Numbered from the stretch's first letter, positions 26,807-36,335 are shown. The stretch is 64,000 nt of DNA from Kangiella taiwanensis (GCF_020005165.1 NZ_JAHCLT010000003.1:62001-126000); one strand, 5' to 3'. Program-made: numbers and translations. Notes: generated from the letters alone by a model not told the origin.

Positions 26807-28201
26807 ATGACGATGAAACAATTCTCAAAATCCTTCTTAGCAGCCTTTGTTGGGGCTGCTTTTTTGGTTGGCTGTGGTGAAGATGAGCCAGCGGTTCATC
26901 CAAAAGATTCTGACAGCCAGGCTTTTATTTCTCAGTATGAAGCACAAAGCTATCATCCTGTCCTTATAAGAAATGCAACCATCTTAACTGCCACAGGTGA
27001 ACAGATTGAAAACGGCAGTATTCTTTTTGCTGACGGTGAAATTGTTGAAGTTGGCACTGATATAGATGAACCTAGTGATGATGATTTAGAAGTCATTGAC
27101 GCAAAAGGTAAGTGGGTGACACCTGGCTTGATCGATGTGCATTCACACCTAGGCGTGTACCCAGCGCCAGGCGTTCAGTCGAGTTCGGATGGTAATGAAA
27201 TGACGTCGCCTGTGACTGCTGATGTGTGGGCAGAACATTCTGTATGGCCGCAAGATCCACAGTTCCAGTTGGCTTTGGCTGGCGGTGTCACCGCGATGCA
27301 AATTCTTCCTGGATCAGCGAATTTAGTCGGTGGCCGTGGTGTGACTTTGAAAAATGTGGCTGGTCGTTCAGTGATGGACATGAAATTTCCTGATGCTCCT
27401 TACGGCCTAAAGATGGCTTGTGGAGAAAATCCAAAACGTGTTTATGGTGGTAAAGGTCAGGCACCAATGACGCGTATGGGTAACGTAGCCGGTTATCGTA
27501 AATCGTGGATTGATGCTAAAGAATACATGGAGTCTTGGGACAATTATGAAGCGGGCATGGGTAACGGTAAACCACCTAAGCGCGATCTTCGTTTAGAAAG
27601 TCTTGCGGGCGTTTTGCGTGGCGAAATCTTAATTCAAAACCACTGCTATCGTGCTGATGAAATGTTGGTAATGATGGAGATTGCTAAAGAGTTTGACTTT
27701 AAAGTCACAACATTCCATCACGCCGTAGAATCATACAAAATCGCCGACAAGCTTGCTGAGAATGGTGTTTGTTCAGCAATGTGGTCTGATTGGTGGGGCT
27801 TCAAACAAGAAGCTTATGACATGGTTCCTTCTAATGTTGCACTAGTTGATAAGGCGGGCGCCTGTGCTGTGGTTCACTCAGATTCTGCAACGGTTATTCA
27901 GCACCTGAATAAAGAAGCGGCTAAAGCCATGACATCTGGTAACCAATTAGGTATGGACATTACTCCGGCTCACGCCATTAAGTGGATCACCATTAACGCA
28001 GCCAAGGCGATTGGTGTTGATGAGCAAACGGGTTCGCTGGAAGAAGGTAAAATGGCGGATGTAGTACTGTGGGATGGAAATCCGTTCAGTGTCTATACCA
28101 AAGCTGAGAAAGTCTTTATTGATGGGGCGTTAAAGTACGACCGCAATAACCAATTCAAACAGCCTGTGAGTGATTTCGGGCTAACGAACATTAAACAGTA
28201 A
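26807..28201 (+). CDS. Amidohydrolase lipoprotein (imidazolonepropionase-like)
   Basis: This is a metal-dependent hydrolase of the amidohydrolase superfamily placed outside the cytoplasm: a signal peptide with lipobox LVGC (Cys about 22-24) is followed by an acidic linker. The metal site looks intact: HxH in GLIDVHSHLG, His in ILIQNHCYRADE, His in TTFHHAVES, and Asp in VVHSDSA. Relatives cleave cyclic amides, N-acyl amino acids or dipeptides, but the substrate is unknown. Of three close ATGs, the one at 26807 is best spaced from AAGGG at 26795-26799, giving 464 aa. The next gene, 17 bases on, encodes a related protein without the metal ligands. Confidence 0.88.
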   Translation: MTMKQFSKSFLAAFVGAAFLVGCGEDEPAVHPKDSDSQAFISQYEAQSYHPVLIRNATILTATGEQIENGSILFADGEIVEVGTDIDEPSDDDLEVIDAKGKWVTPGLIDVHSHLGVYPAPGVQSSSDGNEMTSPVTADVWAEHSVWPQDPQFQLALAGGVTAMQILPGSANLVGGRGVTLKNVAGRSVMDMKFPDAPYGLKMACGENPKRVYGGKGQAPMTRMGNVAGYRKSWIDAKEYMESWDNYEAGMGNGKPPKRDLRLESLAGVLRGEILIQNHCYRADEMLVMMEIAKEFDFKVTTFHHAVESYKIADKLAENGVCSAMWSDWWGFKQEAYDMVPSNVALVDKAGACAVVHSDSATVIQHLNKEAAKAMTSGNQLGMDITPAHAIKWITINAAKAIGVDEQTGSLEEGKMADVVLWDGNPFSVYTKAEKVFIDGALKYDRNNQFKQPVSDFGLTNIKQ

Positions 28202-28218
28202 CCAGAGGAGAGCGAACG

Positions 28219-29490
28219 ATGAACATTTTATTGAAAAGTTTAGTCATTCTTTTGGTTACAGTTGTTTCTTCAGCTGCTGTAGCAGAAACCATTTTAATTA
28301 AGAATGCTAAAGTTTATACACAAACATCGGCCGGTATTCTTGAAAATGCAGACGTTTTAATCGAAGACGGCTTAATCCGTAATATTGGTGAAGGCTTATC
28401 GTCTGACGATGCTAGAGTTATAGACGCTAAAGGGAGCGTCGTGACATCTGGATTATTTGCTTTAGGTAACCAGATTGGTCTCGTTGAAATTGGTGCTGTT
28501 GAAGGGACTAATGATGCGGCCACAGAATTAGAAGGGTTTGGTGCCGCATTTAGTGTGGATGAAATTTTCAATGCTAAATCAACACTTGTACCAATGAACC
28601 GAGCTGGTGGCGTCACTCGTACTTTAATCAAACCTTACAATGGCACTTCGATATTCGCGGGTCTGGGTTCGATTATGGACCTAAGCGGGGACTTTGATTC
28701 AGTTATTGTTAGCGATGTCGCTGTTTTCGCTATTTATGGAGAGTATGCAGCATCATTAAATGGCGGGTCTCGTGCAGCTGCTCTACATGATTTAGAACAA
28801 GCCTTTAGCCAAGCTAAAGAGTATGCTGAGAATACTGCTGCAGTAAAAAGTGGTGAATACCGAGAACTTGATTACAGTATGGATGATTTACAAACGCTTA
28901 ATCGGGTGCTTGATAATGAAATTCCACTGGTCGTTAGCGTAAACCGTGCGAGTGACATTCTGACTATTTTGAAGTTTGCAAAAAAGTACGGTGTTAATTT
29001 AGTGCTCGAAGGTGTTGCAGAAGGCTGGCAAGTAGCTAAGCAGATCGCTGAAGCCGATGTCCCTGTGATGCTAAACCCAATGGATAACATTCCTGGAAGC
29101 TTTGAGTCGCAAGGAAAACGTTATGATAATGCGGCCTTATTAAGTAAAGCCGGCGTTAAAGTGATGTTTACCAGCGAGACTCACAATGCGCAAAACATCC
29201 GCTTTGCCGCAGGTAACGCGGTGGCTTACGGCATGCCGTATGATAAAGCTTTAGCAGCGATAACCCACTTACCAGCCAAGGTGTTTGGCGGCGCCAGTAA
29301 TTACGGTAAATTAATGCCAGGATTTAAGGCAGAATTAGTGGTTTGGAGCGGCGACCCGTTTGAAGTGACTACTTATGTTAAGAGCGTCATTACTGATGGC
29401 AAAGTTGCAGATTTGAACACGCGAGCTAAGCGTCTGGAAAAGCGTTACAAAGACATTAGCAACGACCAAAATACTTTCTACCGTAAATAA
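28219..29490 (+). CDS. Amidohydrolase-like protein lacking metal ligands (probable pseudoenzyme)
   Basis: This 423-aa exported protein has a signal peptide (about residues 1-22, cleavage near VAET) and the amidohydrolase architecture: N-terminal beta sandwich (ILIKNAKVYTQ), central barrel, and C-terminal GKLMPGFKAELVVWSGDPFEVTTYVKSVITDG. Every metal ligand seen in the upstream paralogue is replaced: HxH becomes ALGNQIG, the helix-5 His becomes Val in VSVNRASD, the next His becomes LEGVAEG, and the barrel Asp becomes Glu in TSETHN. It is therefore unlikely to be catalytic in the same way. The tight spacing suggests it partners the active paralogue. The reading frame is intact and codon use looks normal, so it is not a decayed gene. 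Confidence 0.85.
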   Translation: MNILLKSLVILLVTVVSSAAVAETILIKNAKVYTQTSAGILENADVLIEDGLIRNIGEGLSSDDARVIDAKGSVVTSGLFALGNQIGLVEIGAVEGTNDAATELEGFGAAFSVDEIFNAKSTLVPMNRAGGVTRTLIKPYNGTSIFAGLGSIMDLSGDFDSVIVSDVAVFAIYGEYAASLNGGSRAAALHDLEQAFSQAKEYAENTAAVKSGEYRELDYSMDDLQTLNRVLDNEIPLVVSVNRASDILTILKFAKKYGVNLVLEGVAEGWQVAKQIAEADVPVMLNPMDNIPGSFESQGKRYDNAALLSKAGVKVMFTSETHNAQNIRFAAGNAVAYGMPYDKALAAITHLPAKVFGGASNYGKLMPGFKAELVVWSGDPFEVTTYVKSVITDGKVADLNTRAKRLEKRYKDISNDQNTFYRK

Positions 29491-29499
29491 GAGGTTTAC

Positions 29500-31149
29500 A
29501 TGGCAGATTCATCAACTCGCCAACCCAGTATGCTTCAAGCCCTATTACCCATAGGGCTTTTAGTTATTTTATTGGCATTCTCTGTTTACCTCTATGGTGC
29601 AGACTCATCCTATGGCGCCAACCAAATTGCGTTAGTGATTTGTGCTGGAGTCGCTATATTGGTGGGGTTGCGTAACGGGCAAACTTGGAAAGAACTTGAG
29701 CAGGGCATAGTCGATGGGATCAGTATTGCGCTAGGAGCATTGCTTATCCTGTTAATGGTCGGATCATTAATCGGCGCATGGATTTTGGCCGGTACCGTAC
29801 CCACCATGATTTATTATGGTTTGCAAATACTCTCGCCAGAATACTTTTATGTCGCCACTTGCGGGATTTGCGCTCTCGTCGCATTGAGCATCGGTAGTTC
29901 TTGGACAACTGCAGGTACCGTGGGTATCGGTTTGATCGGTGTGTCGCAAGGTCTTGGCTTATCGATGGAAGTTACCGCTGGCGCTATCATTTCTGGTGCC
30001 TATTTTGGTGACAAGATGTCGCCACTGTCCGACACAACCAATCTAGCGCCTGCTGTAACTGGAACTGACCTTTTTACTCATATTCGTCACATGGTTTGGA
30101 CAACCACACCGGCACTTATCATTGCCCTAATCATCTTTACCTTTATGGGCTTCAATAGTGACACGGAGCAGCAAGTACTGGTTTTAGAAGACACACTGAA
30201 ATTGTTGGACGACAACTTTAACATTTCATTGTGGACGCTTATTCCAATGGCTGTGGTCTTTGTCCTAGCTTTTAAGAAGGTTCCTGCGGTGGCTACGATT
30301 TTAATTGGTGCGCTGCTCGGTTGTATTGTTGCAGTCACACTACAGGGAAGTGTGATTGAGAAATTTATTGGTAGCGATAGAGTAAAATGTGAGCGCTCTG
30401 CTGTCTACAAATGTGAAGTTACGAGTTACGAAGTAACGGAAGATAGCGCTAACGTCACAATGACCATATCGTTCAATAATTCTGATGAGACATTAACAAA
30501 GACGTTCGATCTTAAAGAAGGTGAAGAGATAAGTTTTGAGACTTCAGAAGGAACCGTGATTGCTTATAGCCATGGCGACTTTATGACCTATCTATCCGCA
30601 ACATGGAAGTCGATGTTTGGTGGCTTTTCAGCATCAACTAACAACGCTGACTTTGACGACCTGCTTTCAAGAGGTGGGATGATTAGTATGCTTAACACTA
30701 TGTTCCTGATCATCACAGCGATGAGCTTCGGTGCGGCAATGGAAGTAACGGGCTTATTGCATAAGCTGATCAAGACAATTATCGGTATGGCAAAGTCTAC
30801 AGGGTCTTTAATCGGTTCTGTTTTAGCAACCTGTATTGGCATGAACGTTATTACGGCGGATCAGTATATTTCGATCGTATTGCCGGGGCGTATGTACAAA
30901 GCTGAGTTTAAACGCCGTGGTCTTGATGCCAAGAACTTGTCTCGAACTCTAGAAGATTCGGCGACCATTACGTCACCATTAATTCCATGGAATACCTGTG
31001 GTGCATATATGGCCGGTACGCTTGGTGTTGCAACTGGTGCATACTGGATCTATTGTTTCTTCAATCTGTTAACGCCGTTTGTATCGTTTATTTATGCGTT
31101 ATTTAACTTCAAAATTAGTCCGATAGAAGGCGATGAAGTCGACGGCTAA
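29500..31149 (+). CDS. nhaC: NhaC-family Na+/H+ antiporter with inserted soluble domain
   Basis: This inner-membrane antiporter of the NhaC family exports Na+ in exchange for protons or, in some members, couples to organic acids. Conserved stretches are SIGSSWTTAGTVGIGLIG near residue 135, GAYFGDKMSPLSDTTNLA near 168, and the late LEDSATITSPLIPWNTCGAYM. The length is 549 aa. About 74 residues (about 289-362) between membrane helices form a hydrophilic, Thr/Ser/Glu-rich, beta-looking insert with two cysteines (297, 305) that could form a disulfide if periplasmic. The gene is 9 bases after the amidohydrolase-like gene and overlaps the next gene by 17 bases, so it is part of the operon. Confidence 0.92.
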   Translation: MADSSTRQPSMLQALLPIGLLVILLAFSVYLYGADSSYGANQIALVICAGVAILVGLRNGQTWKELEQGIVDGISIALGALLILLMVGSLIGAWILAGTVPTMIYYGLQILSPEYFYVATCGICALVALSIGSSWTTAGTVGIGLIGVSQGLGLSMEVTAGAIISGAYFGDKMSPLSDTTNLAPAVTGTDLFTHIRHMVWTTTPALIIALIIFTFMGFNSDTEQQVLVLEDTLKLLDDNFNISLWTLIPMAVVFVLAFKKVPAVATILIGALLGCIVAVTLQGSVIEKFIGSDRVKCERSAVYKCEVTSYEVTEDSANVTMTISFNNSDETLTKTFDLKEGEEISFETSEGTVIAYSHGDFMTYLSATWKSMFGGFSASTNNADFDDLLSRGGMISMLNTMFLIITAMSFGAAMEVTGLLHKLIKTIIGMAKSTGSLIGSVLATCIGMNVITADQYISIVLPGRMYKAEFKRRGLDAKNLSRTLEDSATITSPLIPWNTCGAYMAGTLGVATGAYWIYCFFNLLTPFVSFIYALFNFKISPIEGDEVDG

Positions 31150-32506
31150 TACCATTCTGTCCGCGCTGCTGAAAAATCTTTTTTTAGCAGCGTGCTTGAT
31201 ACTCCTCACATCGTATCAACCCTATAAACGATTATGGCAGGTCAGTGACCTCGAGCCTTTTAATGAATGGTTCCAAATTAACTGGCAAGGCCAAGTGGTT
31301 GGTTGGGCCCAAAACCGTCTAACAAAACATAACGGCTTGTTTAAGGTTCACCAGCAAGAGCATTTTGAGGGGCGAGTTAGGGGACAACGAGTTAAGTTTG
31401 TTTATGAGCAAACGTTTTATTTTGAGACGCAACCGCCTTACCGTATACAGAAAGGCGAATCAAAACTGTTAGAGCCCAATATGGTCATGGAAACGAACTT
31501 TCTCAATGGAGATAGACTGACAGTCACTCAATCCCGAAATCAAAACACTTCAAAGTATGAGCGTGACTCGATTAACTTTACCTTACCTCAGTACTTAAGT
31601 TGGCGTCGTTTTATTGAAAAGAGACCTGAGCAAGGTGATTCGCTACAGTCCAAATCCTTAGACCCACATGAGTTAATTCTCTCATCAAATAGCTTTACTG
31701 TGAGCAAAGTCCCTCAGGGGCGTCATCAGCGCTTTGAATTGTTAGACTCCTCAGGAAATCGATTGCAGGTAAATCGACAAGGGAGGCTACTTGCCGAAAG
31801 GCGAGGCCGTGGTATTGAGTTAGTCGCTAGTCGCAACAAGCCCAGCTTCAACCCAGAAATGCAGACAGATTTATACACAAATGTCGGTTTACCGATTAAT
31901 AAGCCTCTGGGTGAAATAGAAAACATCAAATCGTTACACATAGCATTAAAAGGCGACAATAGTTGGCTTGGTGTACATCCGAGCGCTTCTATTCAAGGCA
32001 ATACATTGATAACAAAGCAAGGAGCTAAGTATTTAGCTAACGACAGGGATAGTTCGACTTGGAGCTTTGATCGCACAAGTGAACAAGTTAAAGCGTTATT
32101 ACCTGCTATAGCCATCGAGCAAGACCCTAAAGAAACTGTTCAGCAACTTGTCCAGTTTGTTCATAACTATCTTTACTATCAGCCAACACCAACCAACTTT
32201 ACCATCGAAGAGATTATCAACAATGGTTATGGTGACTGCACTGAGTATACTCAGTTACTGTTAGCTCTTCTTAATGAACAGCGTATTCCAGCGAGAGAAG
32301 TCAGCGGCTATATCTATCTGGGCGATGAGGAGCAGCGATTTGGTGGCCATGCTTGGGTTGAAGTGTTACTTGATGGCGAGTGGGTTGGCGTTGACCCCAC
32401 ATGGAATTTAACCCAGACAACAGCAGGACATTTGCCAATTACTATTCCACAAGAAAAGTCTGTCTCAGACTTGGATTTTAGTGTTGAGCAGATACACTAT
32501 AAATAA
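31133..32506 (+). CDS. Secreted transglutaminase-like domain protein
   Basis: This is a 457-aa protein with an N-terminal hydrophobic segment (about residues 8-26), probably an uncleaved anchor or signal peptide. A beta-rich N-terminal region of about 270 residues precedes a transglutaminase-like cysteine-protease fold (about 320-440). The catalytic triad is present: Cys in GYGDCTEYTQLL, His in GGHAWVEV and Asp in GVDPTWN. Bacterial relatives are thought to be peptidases or amidases rather than cross-linkers. The ATG overlaps the end of nhaC by 17 bases with GAAGG just upstream, so translation is probably coupled. Its place beside two amidohydrolase-fold proteins suggests a common role in peptide or amide processing. 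Confidence 0.88.
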   Translation: MKSTANTILSALLKNLFLAACLILLTSYQPYKRLWQVSDLEPFNEWFQINWQGQVVGWAQNRLTKHNGLFKVHQQEHFEGRVRGQRVKFVYEQTFYFETQPPYRIQKGESKLLEPNMVMETNFLNGDRLTVTQSRNQNTSKYERDSINFTLPQYLSWRRFIEKRPEQGDSLQSKSLDPHELILSSNSFTVSKVPQGRHQRFELLDSSGNRLQVNRQGRLLAERRGRGIELVASRNKPSFNPEMQTDLYTNVGLPINKPLGEIENIKSLHIALKGDNSWLGVHPSASIQGNTLITKQGAKYLANDRDSSTWSFDRTSEQVKALLPAIAIEQDPKETVQQLVQFVHNYLYYQPTPTNFTIEEIINNGYGDCTEYTQLLLALLNEQRIPAREVSGYIYLGDEEQRFGGHAWVEVLLDGEWVGVDPTWNLTQTTAGHLPITIPQEKSVSDLDFSVEQIHYK

Positions 32507-32527
32507 CGATTAATAATACGAGCCGAT

Positions 32528-33409
32528 ATGACTCAAACACCTAGTAAGAAGAACTTCTATTCAATCAACGGTAACAGCCAAAAGCTTGATGGCGGAGCCA
32601 TGTTTGGCAACGCCCCAAAAGCTTTGTGGGAGCGTTGGACGGAGGTTGATGAGTTAAACCGAATTCCTCTGGTCTGCCGTGCCATGTTGGTTCAAGATCA
32701 GGGCAAGAACATTCTCTTTGAAACCGGTATTGGGGCTTTTTTCGAGCCCAAATATCGCGATCGCTACGGCGTCCAAGAATCTCATCATGTCCTATTAGAC
32801 TCTTTAAAAGAAGCTGGATTTTCCCACCAAGACATAGACATCGTCGTGTTGTCTCACATGCACTTTGACCATGCCGGTGGCTTGTTAACGCAATGGCAAG
32901 AAGATAAAGAACCTCAGCTATTGTTTCCAAATGCTGAATTTGTCATTGGTAAAGAGGCTTGGGAGAGGGCGCAAAACCCACACCCTAGAGATAGAGCATC
33001 GTTTATACCCGGTTTGACCGATATGCTGGAAGCAACGGGACGTTTGCACCTTGTAGACGGCCAATCAACGGAGTTGCTGGGAGAAGATTACCAATTTCAC
33101 GTTTCTAATGGCCATACCCCTGGTATGTTGATTACAGAGATCGCCACGGAGACTGGCCCCGTAGTTTTTGCTGCGGATTTAATTCCTGGCGCGCCATGGA
33201 TGCACCTACCGATTACTATGGGCTACGATCGTTTTCCTGAAAACCTCATTGATGAGAAGCGTCAATTGTTGACGGGTTTACTGGAACGTAAAGGCAAGGT
33301 TTTCTTTACCCATGACCCTGAAGTTGCCATAGGTGATGTAGCGACCAATGAGAAGGGCAAGTTTTTTGCCGATAATCCATTAAAGAAAATTATTAACTTA
33401 TCACTCTAA
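32528..33409 (+). CDS. MBL-fold metallo-hydrolase
   Basis: This is a 293-aa metallo-beta-lactamase-fold hydrolase without signal peptide. The dinuclear metal site HxHxDH appears as [10 protein letters not shown], with later His in SNGHTPGM and Asp in VFAADLIPG, matching the lactonase/AHL-hydrolase-type subgroup. The substrate is unknown; quorum-quenching lactonases and general esterases share this pattern. It follows the transglutaminase-like gene after 21 bases and is probably the last gene of the operon that starts at the amidohydrolase. Confidence 0.9.
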   Translation: MTQTPSKKNFYSINGNSQKLDGGAMFGNAPKALWERWTEVDELNRIPLVCRAMLVQDQGKNILFETGIGAFFEPKYRDRYGVQESHHVLLDSLKEAGFSHQDIDIVVLSHMHFDHAGGLLTQWQEDKEPQLLFPNAEFVIGKEAWERAQNPHPRDRASFIPGLTDMLEATGRLHLVDGQSTELLGEDYQFHVSNGHTPGMLITEIATETGPVVFAADLIPGAPWMHLPITMGYDRFPENLIDEKRQLLTGLLERKGKVFFTHDPEVAIGDVATNEKGKFFADNPLKKIINLSL

Positions 33410-33618
33410 TGTATTGAAATTAAAATTTTATCTTTGATATCAGTTGTTATTGAGATTGGTATCTTAAAAATTATCTCTAAATAATGGAACTAATTCATAG
33501 AGCAGTGCTCAAAGATTATACAAGTAGCAGATAAAGCAAACTTTAGTTTAGACGCTATTTTGCTTAAAGCTTACTTGGTTGTCATTGTCACTTCTCTTTG
33601 ATGAGTTTTTTTTCATAC

Positions 33619-33644
33619 CGGGCCATGTAAATGGCCCGTTTTTT
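33619..33644 (+). terminator. Rho-independent terminator in the 33410-33693 gap
   Basis: CGGGCCAT pairs perfectly with ATGGCCCG around GTAA and is followed by T6. It lies 210 bases after the MBL gene and ends 49 bases before the alpha/beta hydrolase start. The rest of the gap is AT-rich and shows no gene. A small RNA ending here cannot be excluded. Confidence 0.9.
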
Positions 33645-33693
33645 ATGTGCTATCATATCTGCAGATTCATTCACGAAAAGAACTTTAACACTC

Positions 33694-34575
33694 ATGCATT
33701 TTAAGTTTGACCGAGAGTATCAACTTCAAATTAAGCACAATAAAATTAACGTTATCGAGTGGGGCGATCCTGAGGGACAGCCCGTTTTGTGCCTACATGG
33801 TTGGCTTGATAACGCTGCAACATTCCACTATTTAGCGCCGCTTCTCACTAAAAACTCTCAGTATCGATTGATAGCGATAGAGTTTCCAGGGCACGGCCAG
33901 TCCGAACACTTACACCCAGCAGCTGATTACCAGTTTATTTCAGGTATCGCGATTATGGATGGTGTTCTTGAGGTACTAAAACTTGAGAAACCAAAACTCT
34001 TAGCCCACTCAATGGGAGCTGCGTTGTCGTCTATATACGCTGGCGTATTTCCCGATAAAGTGGATAGTATTGTCTCCATCGACGCCCTCGGCGCTTTAGT
34101 CTCATCACCCGAAGGAACTGTTAGACAGCTCCGTAAGGCTTTGGAGCAACGCAGCGCTAAACGCAGTAAGAAGCGGTATTTCAAAGATTTGGAAACTGCT
34201 GCAAAGGCACGCGCACAAGTCAGCGAATTGCCTGTTGATGTACTGCTGCCTTTAATCGAACGAGGTGTAACTTTATGCGAAGAAGGTTACCAGTGGTCAA
34301 GTGATGCTCGATTAAAGCATTTGTCATGGTTGCGCATGACGGAACCGCAGATGGAGGCTGTGATGCGTGAAGTCACATGTCCAGTACTGGTAGTAATGGC
34401 TTCTGACGGACTTTATAAGGATTACCCTGCTATTGAGCAACGGTTTGACTACCTGAAAGATGTCGAGCGCGTTGATATGGAGGGTGGCCACCATCTGCAT
34501 ATGCAGTTCGCAGAGCAAGTTGCTGAAAAAATCATCGACTTTTGGTCTAAAATTGAACAAAAAAGGCTAAACTGA
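33694..34575 (+). CDS. Alpha/beta hydrolase
   Basis: This is a 293-aa serine hydrolase of the alpha/beta fold. The oxyanion motif is LHGWLDNAATF, the nucleophile elbow AHSMGA, and the catalytic His lies in GGHHLHM near the end. The substrate is unknown; relatives include esterases and thioesterases. The frame is open back to 33631, but that start lies inside the preceding terminator stem, so the ATG at 33694 is used. Its ribosome-binding site is weak. fadD starts 96 bases downstream, and a weak FadR-like sequence lies between them, so separate control is likely although a lipid ester substrate would fit. Confidence 0.86.
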   Translation: MHFKFDREYQLQIKHNKINVIEWGDPEGQPVLCLHGWLDNAATFHYLAPLLTKNSQYRLIAIEFPGHGQSEHLHPAADYQFISGIAIMDGVLEVLKLEKPKLLAHSMGAALSSIYAGVFPDKVDSIVSIDALGALVSSPEGTVRQLRKALEQRSAKRSKKRYFKDLETAAKARAQVSELPVDVLLPLIERGVTLCEEGYQWSSDARLKHLSWLRMTEPQMEAVMREVTCPVLVVMASDGLYKDYPAIEQRFDYLKDVERVDMEGGHHLHMQFAEQVAEKIIDFWSKIEQKRLN

Positions 34576-34579
34576 CAGT

Positions 34580-34596
34580 AAGTGGTCGGAATAGTT
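34580..34596. promoter_or_regulatory. Weak FadR-like box upstream of fadD
   Basis: AAGTGGTCGGAATAGTT keeps TGGTCGGA and flanking AA/TT of the FadR operator, but the second half-site is degenerate. It lies about 84 bases before the fadD start. It is weaker evidence than the boxes at 23414 and 41546. Confidence 0.35.
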
Positions 34597-34671
34597 GCGA
34601 TACGTTGCCGAATCATGTAATTTTCTTGTCTTATATTTACTAACAGATTCGCATTTCTAATAGGTTAATTC

Positions 34672-36327
34672 ATGGAAAAAGTGTGGCTTAAAAATTATCC
34701 AGAAAAAGTACAAGAAACTATCAATACCGATCAATACGCGAATCTGAATGATATTTTAGCGGAAACGGTACAAAAGCATGGTGACAAGCCTGCGGTGACT
34801 AATTTAGGTTTAACGCTAAGTTACCAAGAACTGTCACAAAAAGTTGAAGACTTTGCTGCTTATTTACAACATGATTTAGGGCTTCAGAAAGGTGACAAAC
34901 TAGCATTGATGATGCCGAACTTGTTGCAGTATCCAATTGCTTTGTTCGGTGCTTTAAAAGCTGGTCTTGCGGTTGTAAACGTAAACCCACTTTACACGCC
35001 ACGTGAGTTAGCTCATCAGCTTAATGATAGCGGCGCTAAATCCATCGTTATTTTAGCTAACTTCTCAAACACCCTCGAAGAAGCTTTAAATAAAGTTGAG
35101 TTGGATAACATTATCGTGACTCAAGTTGGTGATGTTTGCCCACAGCCAAAGCGGTTTATCGTCAATTTTGTTGTTAAGTACATCAAAAAGATGGTTCCTA
35201 AAGCTGACTTGCCGAACACCATCAGTTTCGTTGATGCGCTTAACAAGGGACATTCGCTTGATTTTAGTCCTGTTGAAGTTGGGCATGATGACGTAGCATT
35301 TCTTCAATACACTGGCGGCACGACAGGAGTTGCCAAAGGCGCAGTATTAAGTCACAAAAATATGGTGGCAAATGTACTTCAAACTTATGCTTGGATGGGG
35401 CCTTTCTTGGATGAAGGCAATGAAACGATCATTACTGCGCTGCCTCTGTATCACATTTTCTCCTTGTGCGTGAATTGTCTACTGTTCACCAAAGCGGCAG
35501 GGCATAATATTTACATCACCAACCCTCGTGATATGAAAGACTTCTGCAAAAGCTTACGACAATATCCATTTACCACATTGACTGGTGTTAATACTTTATT
35601 TAACGGCCTATTGAATAAGGAATCATTCCGCCAGCTTGATTTCTCAAAACTGAAGCTGACAGTGGGTGGCGGTATGGCCGTTCAAAAATCGGTTGCCGAA
35701 GAGTGGCAGAAGCTGACGAAAACACCTTTGTTAGAAGGGTATGGTCTGACTGAAACGTCACCTGTGGTCAGCATGAACCCGTTAGATCTTGAAGCTTATA
35801 ATGGCACTATTGGTTTGCCTGTTCCTTCGACTGATGTTCAGATCCGTGATGAAGAGGGTAAGGAGCTTGGCTTTAACGAACCGGGTGAGTTGTGGGTCAA
35901 GGGACCGCAAGTCATGGTTCAATACCTAGGCCGACCCAAAGAAACCGATGAGGTGCTACAAGATGGCTGGTTAGCGACGGGTGATATGGCGACTATCGAT
36001 GAAAACGGTTTCCTTAGAATCGTTGATCGCAAAAAAGACATGATCCTTGTATCCGGCTTCAATGTTTATCCAAACGAGATTGAAGATATTGTTGCTCTGC
36101 ATCCTGGTGTGCTTGAAGTCGCAGCTATTGGCGAGCCTGATGATGTGAAAGGTGAAGTGGTTAAGATTGTAGTGGTTAAGAAAGATCAGTCTTTGGACAA
36201 AGATACCTTGATTGAGCATTGCCGTGAACACTTAACCGGTTACAAAATTCCAAAAGTGGTTGAGTTCAGAGAAGAACTTCCTAAGTCAAATGTGGGTAAA
36301 ATATTACGCAAGGAACTGCGCAAGTAG
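34672..36327 (+). CDS. fadD: Long-chain fatty-acid--CoA ligase
   Basis: FadD activates imported long-chain fatty acids to acyl-CoA at the inner membrane for beta-oxidation. It has the ANL motifs YTGGTTGVAKGA (P-loop, about residue 213), LPLYHIFSLCVNC (typical FadD), EGYGLTETSP and DGWLATGDMA with the hinge DRKKDMILVSGFNVYPNEIE, and the catalytic Lys near the end in SNVGKILRKEL. The length of 551 aa is normal. The next gene, rnd, starts 9 bases later; fadD-rnd adjacency is conserved in gammaproteobacteria. Confidence 0.96.
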   Translation: MEKVWLKNYPEKVQETINTDQYANLNDILAETVQKHGDKPAVTNLGLTLSYQELSQKVEDFAAYLQHDLGLQKGDKLALMMPNLLQYPIALFGALKAGLAVVNVNPLYTPRELAHQLNDSGAKSIVILANFSNTLEEALNKVELDNIIVTQVGDVCPQPKRFIVNFVVKYIKKMVPKADLPNTISFVDALNKGHSLDFSPVEVGHDDVAFLQYTGGTTGVAKGAVLSHKNMVANVLQTYAWMGPFLDEGNETIITALPLYHIFSLCVNCLLFTKAAGHNIYITNPRDMKDFCKSLRQYPFTTLTGVNTLFNGLLNKESFRQLDFSKLKLTVGGGMAVQKSVAEEWQKLTKTPLLEGYGLTETSPVVSMNPLDLEAYNGTIGLPVPSTDVQIRDEEGKELGFNEPGELWVKGPQVMVQYLGRPKETDEVLQDGWLATGDMATIDENGFLRIVDRKKDMILVSGFNVYPNEIEDIVALHPGVLEVAAIGEPDDVKGEVVKIVVVKKDQSLDKDTLIEHCREHLTGYKIPKVVEFREELPKSNVGKILRKELRK

Positions 36328-36335
36328 GTTTTATA

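Noticed and set aside
33631-33693. Earlier start of the alpha/beta hydrolase
   Set aside because: The first ATG is part of a terminator stem, so it would not be in the mRNA of this gene.
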